DNA of 63,255 nt from Pantoea conspicua (GCF_002095315.1 NZ_MLFN01000018.1:1-63255), one strand, 5' to 3'. Shown: positions 46,040-53,966, counted from the first letter of the stretch. Notes: generated by a model from the letters alone, not told the origin. Numbers and translations: made by a program.

Positions 46040-47293
46040 ATGCTTGAAGAGATGGGAAAGGCAGCCCGCGCAGCAGCCTATCGCGTGGCCGATCTGTCGA
46101 CCGCAGAGAAAAACCGGGTCCTGATGACCATTGCCGATCGTCTGGAAGCCGAAAGCGCCGATATCCTGGCCGCCAATGAACTGGATTTAGCCGATGCGCG
46201 CCAGAATGGCATGAGCGCGGCCCTGTTAGATCGGCTGACGCTGAACCCGCAGCGGCTGAGCGGCATCGCCAGTGACGTGCGCCAGGTTTGTCAGCTGGCC
46301 GATCCGGTCGGGCAGCTAATTGATGGTGGTCTGCTCGACAGCGGGCTGCGTATCGAACGCCGCCGTGTGCCGCTCGGCGTGGTGGCGGTGATTTATGAAG
46401 CGCGCCCCAATGTAACGGTAGATGTCGCCAGCCTGTGCCTGAAAACCGGCAACGCGGCGATTTTGCGCGGCGGGAAAGAGACGTGGCGCACCAACGCCGC
46501 CACGGTGCGCGTTATCCAGAACGCCCTGCAGCAGCACGGTCTGCCGGCGGCGATTATCCAGGCAATTGAAAATCCCGATCGTGAACTGGTGAATCAGTTG
46601 CTGAAGCTGGATCGCTACGTCGATATGCTGATTCCACGTGGCGGTGCCGCGCTACATAAACTGTGCCGCGAAAACTCCACCATTCCGGTGATCACCGGCG
46701 GTATCGGCGTCTGTCATATCTACATCGACGAAACGATGGAGATTGAACCGGCGCTTGAGGTGATCGTTAATGCCAAGAAACAGCGTCCCAGCGCCTGTAA
46801 TTCGCTGGAGACCTTGCTGGTGGATCAGGCGATTGCCGACCGGTTCCTGCCCGCCTTCTGCGCCCGGATGGCACAGGAGAATATTGTGCTGCACGCTGAC
46901 AGCAACCTGCTGGCGCAGTTGCAATCGGGCCCGGCCCAGGTGATGCCGGTTAACCCATCACAGTATAATGATGAGTGGCTGTCGCTCGATCTTAATGTGA
47001 AGCAGGTGGCCAATATGGATGAAGCGATCGACCACATCCGGACCCACGGCACCCAGCATTCCGATGCCATTCTGACCCGCAGCACCCGCAATGCCACCCG
47101 CTTTGTTCGCCAGGTCGACTCGTCAGCCGTCTACGTTAACGCCAGTACCCGTTTTACCGATGGCGGACAGTTTGGTCTGGGAGCGGAAGTCGCCGTCAGT
47201 ACCCAGAAGCTGCACGCACGCGGCCCGATGGGATTAGAGGCGCTGACCACCTACAAATGGATTGCCTGGGGCGACGACACGCTGCGTCCATAA
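46040..47293 (+). CDS. proA: Glutamate-5-semialdehyde dehydrogenase (gamma-glutamyl phosphate reductase)
   Basis: Second step of proline synthesis. The 417-residue aldehyde-dehydrogenase-superfamily protein has [35 protein letters not shown] and the catalytic Cys in [22 protein letters not shown] precedes the ATG. Confidence 0.96.
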   Translation: MLEEMGKAARAAAYRVADLSTAEKNRVLMTIADRLEAESADILAANELDLADARQNGMSAALLDRLTLNPQRLSGIASDVRQVCQLADPVGQLIDGGLLDSGLRIERRRVPLGVVAVIYEARPNVTVDVASLCLKTGNAAILRGGKETWRTNAATVRVIQNALQQHGLPAAIIQAIENPDRELVNQLLKLDRYVDMLIPRGGAALHKLCRENSTIPVITGGIGVCHIYIDETMEIEPALEVIVNAKKQRPSACNSLETLLVDQAIADRFLPAFCARMAQENIVLHADSNLLAQLQSGPAQVMPVNPSQYNDEWLSLDLNVKQVANMDEAIDHIRTHGTQHSDAILTRSTRNATRFVRQVDSSAVYVNASTRFTDGGQFGLGAEVAVSTQKLHARGPMGLEALTTYKWIAWGDDTLRP

Positions 47294-47310
47294 CCCCCTA
47301 TTTTTTTAAC

Positions 47311-47345
47311 AAAACGGGAGTCTTTCACAGACTCCCGTTTTTTTT
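47311..47345 (+). terminator. Rho-independent terminator of proBA
   Basis: AAAACGGGAGTCT, TTCAC, then AGACTCCCGT and a run of eight T. It marks the end of the conserved backbone before the phage-derived block. Confidence 0.92.
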
Positions 47346-47646
47346 ACCGGCCGCTTTCGGTCCAGTCATAGATAGAGTTTCTCGCCTGTAAGATAATTTT
47401 CCGTTACTGTCGGAGCGCTTCAGCGAATAAAGCTGACTGAATTTCACGCAATTCCTTACGGAAGATTCCTGAAAGCCGGGGCTATGCGCGGCCTGAGGCA
47501 ATATTTTTTGTTCAGGTGCAAACGGCAGAGGATAATGATAATTAGAAATGCTTGATAAAGCGGTTAGGTAGTAAACGGACGGTAATATAAAATGAACTGG
47601 TAGCAATAATGAAAATAACATCCAGTACCTCCTCTATGGCTGATTA
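47346..47646. other. Intergenic region upstream of the repressor, no gene seen
   Basis: Three hundred AT-rich bases without a convincing ORF. A 98-codon minus-strand frame crosses the proA terminator and has no recognisable content. The region probably carries the repressor promoter; no attachment-site repeat of the tRNA-Thr 3' end longer than 8 bases was found. Confidence 0.5.
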
Positions 47647-47661
47647 TTAACTAATGGTTAA
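47647..47661. promoter_or_regulatory. Candidate repressor operator overlapping the repressor start codon
   Basis: TTAACTA-A-TGGTTAA is a near-perfect 15-bp palindrome with a single central base. The repressor ATG is inside it (47654), a position suited to autorepression. The same architecture recurs at 48449-48463. Confidence 0.55.
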
Positions 47662-48385
47662 AAAAGAAAGTACAAGACAAGCTTTCACCGCCAGGCTGAT
47701 CGCGGCCTGTGAGAGTGCTGGCATTGTCGGACATGGACGAAACAAACAGGTTGCTAAAGCCCTGCAGCAGCAAGGCTGTAAGATTTCAACGCCGGGGGTG
47801 TGGAAGTGGTTTAACGCCCAGTCAGTGCCTGATGGTGGCAATTTACTGGCGCTCAGTCAGCTGCTTGGCGTGCGCGTCGAGTGGCTGCAGTACGGTATGG
47901 ATCGTCCGGCTGAGCCGGTGACGTTAAGCACGCTGACCAGCCATAAAAACGTATTTCGCGTTGATAGCCTCGATATCGGCCAGAAAAGCGCGGCGGGCGT
48001 GCCTGCGCGCGATGAGTTTGTCGAAACCATCCAGGCGATCGAATATGGTCAGGATGAGGCGCGGGTGCTGTTCAACGGCCGCCCGGCAGAAAATATCCGA
48101 TTAATTGCGATCAACAGCGATTCAATGGCGGACACCTTCGCTCCGCGTGACCAGCTGTTTGTCGATATCAGCGTGCGGATGTTTGACGGTGACGGCATCT
48201 ACATTTTCACACTGGACGAGCAACTCTACCTGAAACGCCTGCAACTGCAGCATAAGAAAATTGCTGTCATATCAGACAACAAGCGCTACGAAACCTGGTA
48301 TCTCAACCACGATGACGTAGCCAGCCTCAAGGTACTCGCCAAAGTCATCATGAGCCAGGCACGACACTATCAGATCCTCGGCTAA
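47654..48385 (+). CDS. LexA/CI-like phage repressor with S24 self-cleavage domain
   Basis: A 243-residue repressor. The N-terminal helix-turn-helix (about 25-78) includes NKQVAKALQQQGCKISTPGVWKWFNAQSVPDG. The C-terminal S24 domain has an Ala-Gly cleavage site (A114-G115 in KSAAGVPA), Ser157 in NSDSMADTF and Lys194 in LYLKRLQ; the Ser-Lys interval of 37 residues equals that of E. coli LexA. All parts for RecA-stimulated self-cleavage are therefore present, so SOS induction is predicted. The operator candidate overlaps its start. It precedes the lysis genes in the same orientation. Confidence 0.87.
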   Translation: MVKKESTRQAFTARLIAACESAGIVGHGRNKQVAKALQQQGCKISTPGVWKWFNAQSVPDGGNLLALSQLLGVRVEWLQYGMDRPAEPVTLSTLTSHKNVFRVDSLDIGQKSAAGVPARDEFVETIQAIEYGQDEARVLFNGRPAENIRLIAINSDSMADTFAPRDQLFVDISVRMFDGDGIYIFTLDEQLYLKRLQLQHKKIAVISDNKRYETWYLNHDDVASLKVLAKVIMSQARHYQILG

Positions 48386-48448
48386 GCCCGTTATCAGCGG
48401 TCCGGATCAGATTGCCTGCAAAAAAATAATCGACATAAATTCAAAAAT

Positions 48449-48485
48449 TTAACCAGTGGTAAATAAAAAATTAACCAACAGTGTT
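48449..48485. promoter_or_regulatory. Candidate operators upstream of the lysis cassette
   Basis: TTAACCA-G-TGGTAAA (48449-48463) repeats the palindrome at the repressor start; a second TTAACCA half (48471-48477) follows with 22-base spacing. A -10-like GATAAT is at 48487-48492. This fits a repressed promoter reading into the lysis genes. Confidence 0.5.
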
Positions 48486-48620
48486 TGATAATGCATAAGA
48501 ACCTGTTAATAATTTGAACATGGATGAACGAAGCAGTTCTTTCAGGGATGAGCCGCTCTTAAACAATTGAGGCGCTGCACAAGCGCGAATCAAACCACCC
48601 AAAAGTCAGTGAACTTTGGG

Positions 48621-48818
48621 ATGGGGTGGATGCGCAAAATGCAGCGTCGTCAGATGCCGTTTATTCCCCTTCGCCTACTTTCCACCTGGCTGCTCACGCA
48701 GCCGGGCGGTGAGTGTGCGAGCGTGAATCGCGACATTCGGGCCCGTTCGGTTCGCCGAAAGCTCGCGCCTGCCACCCCATCGCCAAAGACTCATTCACAG
48801 GAGGAGTTATGGCGATAA
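48621..48818 (+). CDS. Hypothetical short ORF preceding the lysis cassette
   Basis: A 65-codon frame rich in Arg and Pro (MRKMQRRQMPFIPLRLL near its start). I do not recognise it. Its stop overlaps the next ORF's ATG (ATGGCGATAA), so its translation could be coupled to that gene. Starts at 48621 or 48630 are equally possible. It could also be non-coding leader sequence. Confidence 0.3.
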   Translation: MGWMRKMQRRQMPFIPLRLLSTWLLTQPGGECASVNRDIRARSVRRKLAPATPSPKTHSQEELWR

Positions 48819-49087
48819 TTCACTATGGCAAAAGCGTTTTCATGGGCAACGCACGTACTCGTCGCCATCGGCGGCGCCAACCTCTCAGCAGCCTGAAACA
48901 GAGCATCGACCAGGCCCTGAACTTCCCACCAGAAACACTCACCCTGCGGCGAGCGGAACAAATCTGCCAGCGTCAGGTTACCCCGCGCGTCGATCGCGCT
49001 ATCACAGCACCACGCGCTAAAAATCAGGAGGCGCCCAGCTTTGACAACTGCTGTCTGCCGCATGTGCATCTCTACGCAGTGCGCTGA
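48809..49087 (+). CDS. Hypothetical basic protein in the phage-derived module
   Basis: A 92-residue, strongly basic protein (GNARTRRHRRRQPLSSLKQS near the N terminus), with no membrane segment. AGGAGGAG directly upstream of ATG 48809 is the best ribosome-binding site in this block and argues that it is real. Function unknown; by position between repressor and lysis genes it could be regulatory (antitermination or late activation), but no family is recognised. Confidence 0.55.
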   Translation: MAIIHYGKSVFMGNARTRRHRRRQPLSSLKQSIDQALNFPPETLTLRRAEQICQRQVTPRVDRAITAPRAKNQEAPSFDNCCLPHVHLYAVR

Positions 49088-49294
49088 ATAGCATCAGTAA
49101 TCCCCCTGTTTTATCCGCCGTTCCCTGTCTGCCACCTCTATTTTTAACTGGTCGTAATCCGGTTAATTACTGTTCAGTTTTGCTGCAGGGTTAACCCTGC
49201 CTGCGGCGGGCGTGGTGGTGGCCATTGATCAGCGGGCGTTATGTATTTCTTTTCACAGGACTGAGTCGCTCTGACCCGTCATTGAGGAATCGTT

Positions 49295-49762
49295 ATGAGC
49301 CAGATAATTGCAATGCTGAATTTTGAAGAGGGGTATGCCGACGTGCCTTATCTCGACACGCTGGGCTTCCCGACCGTCGCGGGCGGGATCCGCATCGGCC
49401 CGAAAGGGGCCTCGCTGAGTAACTACGCGTTTCGGGTGCCGCGACGCGTCGGGGATGTCTGGAAGCAGTGCATTGTGGAAGGCAAGGTGCAGGAGATGCA
49501 GAGCCGCGAGCTGCTGCGCAATGCGCTGGCGAAATGTAATGACGCCCGCACTGATGTGCTGCTGAGCATGGCTTATCAGCTGGGCGTCGATGGCGTCATG
49601 CAGTTCAGAAATATGCTCAGCGCCATCACCAGTGAAAATTTTAATGAGGCGGCTGACGCCATGATGAACAGCCTGTGGGCACGTCAGACGCCGGGCCGGG
49701 CCAGACGTCATGCTGAAGTGATGCGCAGCGGCACCTATGCCGTTTATCGGGGGCTGCTATGA
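49295..49762 (+). CDS. Phage-type endolysin (T4-lysozyme-like, GH24)
   Basis: A 155-residue muramidase-like protein. The Glu-8-Asp-5-Thr catalytic spacing of T4 lysozyme is present: E12 of NFEEGY, D21 of YLDTLG and T27 of FPTVAGG. The C-terminal half has DVLLSMAYQLGVDGVMQF and SLWARQTPGRARRHAEVM, typical of the family. It has no signal peptide or SAR segment, so it needs the holin. SD-like GAGG is upstream; it overlaps the holin gene by 4 bases. Confidence 0.85.
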   Translation: MSQIIAMLNFEEGYADVPYLDTLGFPTVAGGIRIGPKGASLSNYAFRVPRRVGDVWKQCIVEGKVQEMQSRELLRNALAKCNDARTDVLLSMAYQLGVDGVMQFRNMLSAITSENFNEAADAMMNSLWARQTPGRARRHAEVMRSGTYAVYRGLL

Positions 49763-50106
49763 GATGGCTCATGTTTCTCATCGCCGTGCTGACGGCGATC
49801 ATTATTCTGCTGCTGCTTCAGCGCTTTACCACACTGCAATTTGTCTCCCATGCCCGTCTGTTATTCAAAACCTGGTCAGTCTGGCTCGCGTCGCTGGGGT
49901 CGATGCTCAGCGCCTGGGCGCAATCCTTTCCCTCTGCGGCGGTGGATGCCTGGAACGTGCTGCCGGAGGACGTCAAATCGATACTGCCGCACAACTACCT
50001 CGGACTGGTCGGCGCTTTCATGGTGGCGATGGGTGTCATTGCCCAGTTTGTTCGTCAAAAAAACCTGCTGAATGAAAAGCAGCAGGTGGAGGTAACCAAA
50101 CCATGA
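49759..50106 (+). CDS. Putative holin
   Basis: A 115-residue membrane protein with an N-terminal hydrophobic helix (about 3-21, LMFLIAVLTAIIILLLL) and a second near 80-98 (YLGLVGAFMVAMGVIAQFV), followed by a charged tail. Size, topology and position between endolysin and spanin genes support a holin. It has 4-base overlaps on both sides. Confidence 0.7.
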   Translation: MRWLMFLIAVLTAIIILLLLQRFTTLQFVSHARLLFKTWSVWLASLGSMLSAWAQSFPSAAVDAWNVLPEDVKSILPHNYLGLVGAFMVAMGVIAQFVRQKNLLNEKQQVEVTKP

Positions 50107-50396
50107 CCCTGTTAACCACCTTACTCGGCGGCAGCTGGCACTGGATCGCGGCGCTGGCTGCGGTAATTGCGGCACTGGGCGCCAGTTATTTTGGCGGAAA
50201 GAAAATCGGCAAAGTGCAGCAAAAAGCCCGTTCTGACGTCGATAACGCGCAACAACAGGCGTCCCGCGTCGAAGCGGTCGCACAGCAACAACAACATAAT
50301 CGTGAGGAGGCCAATCGTGTGGCGACTGACAATCACAACCTTGATGACGCTGCTGCTCGCGACAAGTTGCAGCAGTCGAAATACCACAAACCCTGA
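50103..50396 (+). CDS. Inner-membrane spanin, Rz-like
   Basis: A 97-residue protein with one N-terminal membrane helix (about 12-30, WIAALAAVIAALGASYFGG) and a long Gln-rich coiled coil (KVQQKARSDVDNAQQQASRV and onwards), the layout of i-spanins. Translational coupling to the holin is by ATGA. The outer spanin gene begins inside it in another frame. Confidence 0.75.
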   Translation: MTLLTTLLGGSWHWIAALAAVIAALGASYFGGKKIGKVQQKARSDVDNAQQQASRVEAVAQQQQHNREEANRVATDNHNLDDAAARDKLQQSKYHKP

Positions 50397-50553
50397 ACCG
50401 GTGGCGATAACCGATTCAGCCTGCGTGCTGTTTTCCCCTCTTTATACCTACGGCGATGACGCACAAAAGATGGACGTTCGCACCGTGCGTGCCATCAACA
50501 CCCACAACGACATGTGGGACACCCTCTGCGGCCACCCGGCCATTACAAAGTAA
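50317..50553 (+). CDS. Outer-membrane spanin lipoprotein, Rz1/LysC-like, overlapping the Rz-like gene
   Basis: A 78-residue lipoprotein starting at GTG 50317, with GAGGAGG 7 bases upstream. The signal WRLTITTLMTLLLATSC gives a lipobox at Cys18. The C-terminal RTVRAINTHNDMWDTLCG resembles the P2 LysC-type outer spanins. Its first 80 bases lie in the +1 frame of the Rz-like gene, the classical embedded arrangement. A longer open frame from 50167 has no RBS and is not preferred. Confidence 0.75.
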   Translation: MWRLTITTLMTLLLATSCSSRNTTNPEPVAITDSACVLFSPLYTYGDDAQKMDVRTVRAINTHNDMWDTLCGHPAITK

Positions 50554-50600
50554 CCTGCTGATAATCAGCGCCTTAACTAAGTCATCCTGAGGAGGATACT

Positions 50601-52346
50601 ATGATCGAAGTTAACTCTTTTGCTGAACTGCGCACCACAGTCCCGTCAAAATCAGGTGAAGTTGCGATTCTGAAACGCTACTACGATAAAGACTCCAGCT
50701 TCCGTGGCGGTGCTGACTTTGTTGGTTTTCTCAGCAGCACCGTCCTGAAAGACGATGGCGGTACGGTGGCAGTGGGCAACGGTTTTTACTGGAAACGCAC
50801 CATTAACGATCCCACTGAAGTGAATATTCTGCACTTCGGTGCGAAAGGGGATGGCGTCACTGATGATACGGATGCGTTTAAGCGGATGCTGGCGTGGACC
50901 CAGACTTACAACACCTACGTCAAAGCCCTGCCGGTACGTTTTCCTGGTGGTCGCTTCCGGATTTCACCTATCGATCTTAGCGCCACAGAAATCCCGTTCT
51001 TTGGCCTGTTAGGCGACGATCTGGAGCTGGGCTCGCTGCCGCGCACCACCATTATTTCCGATAAAAGCCCCAATACCGTGTTTAAAGTAAAGGCTCGCCG
51101 TACCGCGATCAAAGGCATCGTCTGGAACGGGCAGGCCAGCGCCGATACCACTGCCAAAGTCACCATTTTACCCGAGCAGTGCAGCAACAATCAGCCGTTC
51201 TTCGAAAATACCTGTATCGAAGGACAAACCGTCAATATCAGCTGCTTCCGGGCGCAAAGCACCGGTGGCACGGTATTTAAACTGCAGGATACGCTCGACA
51301 GTAAGTTCGACCAGATCTACACCACCAGCACCTTCTCGCGGGTGTTTGATGTCGGCTGGTCTAACTCACCGAATGGCGTCTGGGATCACTCGACTGCCAT
51401 TGAGTTAAGCAATGCCAACTTCCAATCCGGTTATGGTGACGCCACGCTTTATATGCCGCGTATGACCCAGGGGATCCTGCGTAACGTCTGGATTGAGCAT
51501 ACCCGCAATCCTGGGGATCTGTCGGACGGTGGCTGGACCATTGATACGCTGAACATTGAAGATTGCGGTACGCCGCTCAACCTCAACAATGCCCGCGTCA
51601 TCATGCGTCAGATTAACCTGCAGGCCGGGGCGAAAATTACTAACGATCTGGCCGCCGGGAAGTGGTTATCGACCTTTGAATATGGTTACCGTCGTGATGA
51701 AAACCACGGCAGCTATTCAACCGGTTCGATGCGCGTCGGCTATTTCAGCGGATATAAGGTGGTGAACAACACCGATACCGATAACTGGTACCGGCTGGGT
51801 CAGCTCTACTTCCCGGCGCCTAACCAGGCGTGGGTCATGGAACTGATCGGGAAAGCGGATACCACGACGCCCTCCGGCACCGCAGGGTCGCCGGTTAACC
51901 TGCCGGGCACCGGTAAAACCCTGATCAACCTGCAGCGCCTGGAGACGGTGTGGGCGGATGCGCATCACATGGGTCAATCCTCGGTGCTCGATATCCGTTA
52001 TAACCGGGTCGGCACCACCTATGCGGTGGTATGGGTCAAGCTGAGGGCTAACAGCGGCGAAACCATGTTTAACCTCAAGACCACCGGTCCGACCCGTTTC
52101 GATACCGGTTCCTGCTCGCTGTTTCAGTCCGATATGTCGGTGGTGACTGATATCACCAAAGTCGGGACGCTGAAACCAGCTGCGCGCTTTGGCATGCATA
52201 ACGGACTGGCGGGTATTGGTGCCAATGAAAAAGGGGTGGTGACGCTCGCAACGGCGGCGGGAACCCCGGCTAACAAAACGGCGCCGACCGGTTTTGTGCT
52301 GATCAATATCAACGGCGTTGACCGTAAGGTCCCTTACTACGATTGA
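50601..52346 (+). CDS. Tailspike-like beta-helix polysaccharide depolymerase
   Basis: A 581-residue protein. After an N-terminal segment (1-70) comes the pectate-lyase-like opening motif FGAKGDGVTDDTDAF (79-93), then a repetitive beta-helix rich in Asn, Gly and Thr, and a distinct C-terminal domain (from about 430) that may trimerise or bind glycan. It has no signal peptide. Similar proteins in phages of Enterobacterales degrade colanic acid, amylovoran or related capsules; the exact substrate cannot be read here. AGGAGGATACT precedes the ATG. It is the only phage structural-type gene in the block and is read with the lysis genes. Confidence 0.78.
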   Translation: MIEVNSFAELRTTVPSKSGEVAILKRYYDKDSSFRGGADFVGFLSSTVLKDDGGTVAVGNGFYWKRTINDPTEVNILHFGAKGDGVTDDTDAFKRMLAWTQTYNTYVKALPVRFPGGRFRISPIDLSATEIPFFGLLGDDLELGSLPRTTIISDKSPNTVFKVKARRTAIKGIVWNGQASADTTAKVTILPEQCSNNQPFFENTCIEGQTVNISCFRAQSTGGTVFKLQDTLDSKFDQIYTTSTFSRVFDVGWSNSPNGVWDHSTAIELSNANFQSGYGDATLYMPRMTQGILRNVWIEHTRNPGDLSDGGWTIDTLNIEDCGTPLNLNNARVIMRQINLQAGAKITNDLAAGKWLSTFEYGYRRDENHGSYSTGSMRVGYFSGYKVVNNTDTDNWYRLGQLYFPAPNQAWVMELIGKADTTTPSGTAGSPVNLPGTGKTLINLQRLETVWADAHHMGQSSVLDIRYNRVGTTYAVVWVKLRANSGETMFNLKTTGPTRFDTGSCSLFQSDMSVVTDITKVGTLKPAARFGMHNGLAGIGANEKGVVTLATAAGTPANKTAPTGFVLININGVDRKVPYYD

Positions 52347-52361
52347 TGATCGGCACTTTTT

Positions 52362-52390
52362 GGGCGAGGCAGCTGCCTCGCCCTTTTTTT
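52362..52390 (+). terminator. Strong terminator after the tailspike gene
   Basis: GGGCGAGGCA-GC-TGCCTCGCCC, a perfect 10-bp stem, followed by seven T. It closes the lysis/depolymerase transcription unit. Confidence 0.93.
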
Positions 52391-52465
52391 GTCTGAGACT
52401 TGTATTGCGGCAGTCTCATTCTGGCATGAGGCGCTGCGAAAATCCGCAGTTGAATGGCCGCTCTC

Positions 52466-52493
52466 TTGACGCATTTCCGCTTTTTTCTAAGGT
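52466..52493 (+). promoter_or_regulatory. Sigma-70 promoter of tRNA-Thr
   Basis: TTGACG, 16 bases, TAAGGT, then a C-rich discriminator, 26 bases before the mature tRNA. Confidence 0.65.
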
Positions 52494-52518
52494 ATTTCCC
52501 CGCTAATCCCCCCCGTTT

Positions 52519-52594
52519 GCCGGTATAGCTCAGTTGGCAGAGCAGCGCATTCGTAATGCGAAGGTTGGAGGTTCGACTCCTCTTACCGGCACCA
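52519..52594 (+). tRNA. thrW: tRNA-Thr (anticodon CGT)
   Basis: A 76-nt tRNA with encoded CCA. The acceptor arms are GCCGGTA and TACCGGC, the anticodon loop TTCGTAA and the T arm GGTTCGACTCC. Its place downstream of proA matches E. coli thrW, a known prophage integration site, although here the phage-derived genes lie on its 5' side. Confidence 0.97.
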
Positions 52595-52837
52595 GTTATC
52601 TCAGGCAATTACCTTCCACGCGTACCTTCACTTTTTATCCTGTACAACCGATCCTCAACAGCTGTTTTCCCGCTTCTGTTAAGGGTGCCGTGAACATTGC
52701 AGCCAGACTTCGTCGGCTGATATATTCAGCCCAACCGCGCGTGCTGGCTCTCAGCCCGTAGCGCTGATGGAGTGATGCAGTGATGTACCGGACGACCATC
52801 GTCCGACGTCTTAAGCATCCGAAACGAGGAAACGGAG

Positions 52838-53260
52838 ATGAAAAAAATCCTGCTGGTCGTTGCCCTGACGATGGGGTCATTTATTGCGAATGCAGCTGAC
52901 AAGCCTTACCTGTTTGATTTTATTCAGGCTAAAGAGAGTGGGGCGGCTTATAACAGGCTGGTTGAGCGCTACAGGTTACCTTCATGGGTCAGAAATGGCG
53001 GGACCAGTTTTCCGGCCGATGAGGTCGTGATTAAAGGCGTGAAGTATCAGGTTCTTTCAGGTTGCAAGCCTCATCACTGCCCGGTGCAATCTATCGCCAT
53101 CCTTTATTCACCTGATAACGGGGCGATTCATGGTCTCTTCTCTGAGTACGATATGAAAAGCGACCGCCAGACGCTCAGCTGGATGAACCTTAATCCGACC
53201 GATTCTGCAGAGATGCGCAGCATTCTGTTTAACCGATTGAATGGTGGCGCTTCACACTGA
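52838..53260 (+). CDS. Ivy-family inhibitor of vertebrate (C-type) lysozyme
   Basis: A 140-residue periplasmic protein with signal peptide about 1-20 (KKILLVVALTMGSFIANAA). The exposed inhibitory loop is CKPHHC (C76-C81), closely similar to the CKPHDC of E. coli Ivy; the His key residue is kept. It protects peptidoglycan from host lysozyme. In E. coli ivy sits between yafV and fadE; here it is downstream of tRNA-Thr, so this is either a relocated ivy or a second paralogue. Confidence 0.85.
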   Translation: MKKILLVVALTMGSFIANAADKPYLFDFIQAKESGAAYNRLVERYRLPSWVRNGGTSFPADEVVIKGVKYQVLSGCKPHHCPVQSIAILYSPDNGAIHGLFSEYDMKSDRQTLSWMNLNPTDSAEMRSILFNRLNGGASH

Positions 53261-53533
53261 GGCGCCTGCGGGCCCTTTGCGACCACGGTGACGGCGATTC
53301 AATTAAGGGTTACTGACGATTAATTTAAATTGCTGCTTGCGTCACCCGGCGAAGTGTGGCTTAATGAATCGTCGGTTTGATTAACAGACACTATCAAAGT
53401 AAGTATCCAAAGCAGTTCTCATCTCTAAGTTTGTCGCGAGACATCCCTTCTTTTTGAGTCTTCTCTTACGTTCTGATTAAAATCTGTTCTCAGGCCATTA
53501 TGCCGGAAGGCTCGATATATTAAGGATTTAAGC

Positions 53534-53746
53534 ATGTCTAACAAAATTCGCGGTACCGTTAAGTGGTTTAACGCAGAGAAAGGCTTCGGTTTCATCTCTC
53601 CTCAGGACGGCAGCAAAGATGTATTCGTACATTTCTCTGCAATCCAGGGCACTGATTTCCGTTCATTAGATGAAGGTCAACAAGTTGAGTTTACAGTAGA
53701 AAATGGCGCCAAAGGCCCAGCTGCTGCAAACGTTGTTGGTCTCTAA
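53534..53746 (+). CDS. Cold-shock protein, CspC/CspE type
   Basis: A 70-residue nucleic-acid-binding OB-fold with RNP1 KGFGFISP and RNP2 VFVHFSAI; the sequence is nearly that of CspE/CspC. AAGGA precedes the ATG. A 5' region of about 140 bases before it may form the long regulatory leader typical of csp genes, but no cold-box match was seen. It is directly followed by a YmcF-like ORF. Confidence 0.92.
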   Translation: MSNKIRGTVKWFNAEKGFGFISPQDGSKDVFVHFSAIQGTDFRSLDEGQQVEFTVENGAKGPAAANVVGL

Positions 53747-53755
53747 GGACTGAAA

Positions 53756-53920
53756 ATTACATTTAAATGTCCTCACTGTAATGGCTCACAGTTTCGTACA
53801 TCACACTTTGATGTTACAAGAGCCAATCCGCATGGAGCGAAATGCATTTTCTGCAAATCTGTCGTTGTTCAGGTGAACGCGGCGAGGATTGCACTTCAGA
53901 ACCAGCCTCGCGCTTTCTGA
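53756..53920 (+). CDS. Cold-shock-linked zinc-ribbon microprotein, YmcF/YnfQ-like, ATT start
   Basis: A 54-codon ORF immediately after the csp stop, in the same frame. FKCPHCNGSQFRTSHFDVT and GAKCIFCKS contain two CxxC pairs (CPHC and CIFC), a zinc ribbon, very like E. coli YmcF and YnfQ. There is no ATG, GTG or TTG; ATT 53756 follows AAGGA with 7-base spacing. ATT starts were reported for both E. coli proteins. Function unknown; co-transcription with the csp gene is likely. Confidence 0.82.
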   Translation: MTFKCPHCNGSQFRTSHFDVTRANPHGAKCIFCKSVVVQVNAARIALQNQPRAF

Positions 53921-53966
53921 TTTAAGGCTAACTGAGCTTTATAGCGTTGTTGCATTGACTGTAATG

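Noticed and set aside
47325..47621. A 98-codon minus-strand ORF between proA and the repressor.
   Set aside because: It starts beyond and passes through the proBA terminator, has no SD and no recognisable sequence.
47343..52594. Phage attachment sites flanking the lysis module, using tRNA-Thr as attB.
   Set aside because: The only match to the tRNA 3' end near proA is 8 bases (TTACCGGC), and the phage genes lie on the 5' side of the tRNA. No integrase is present.
52309..52608. Minus-strand 99-codon ORF across tRNA-Thr.
   Set aside because: Again antisense to the tRNA and to the tailspike terminator; no independent support.
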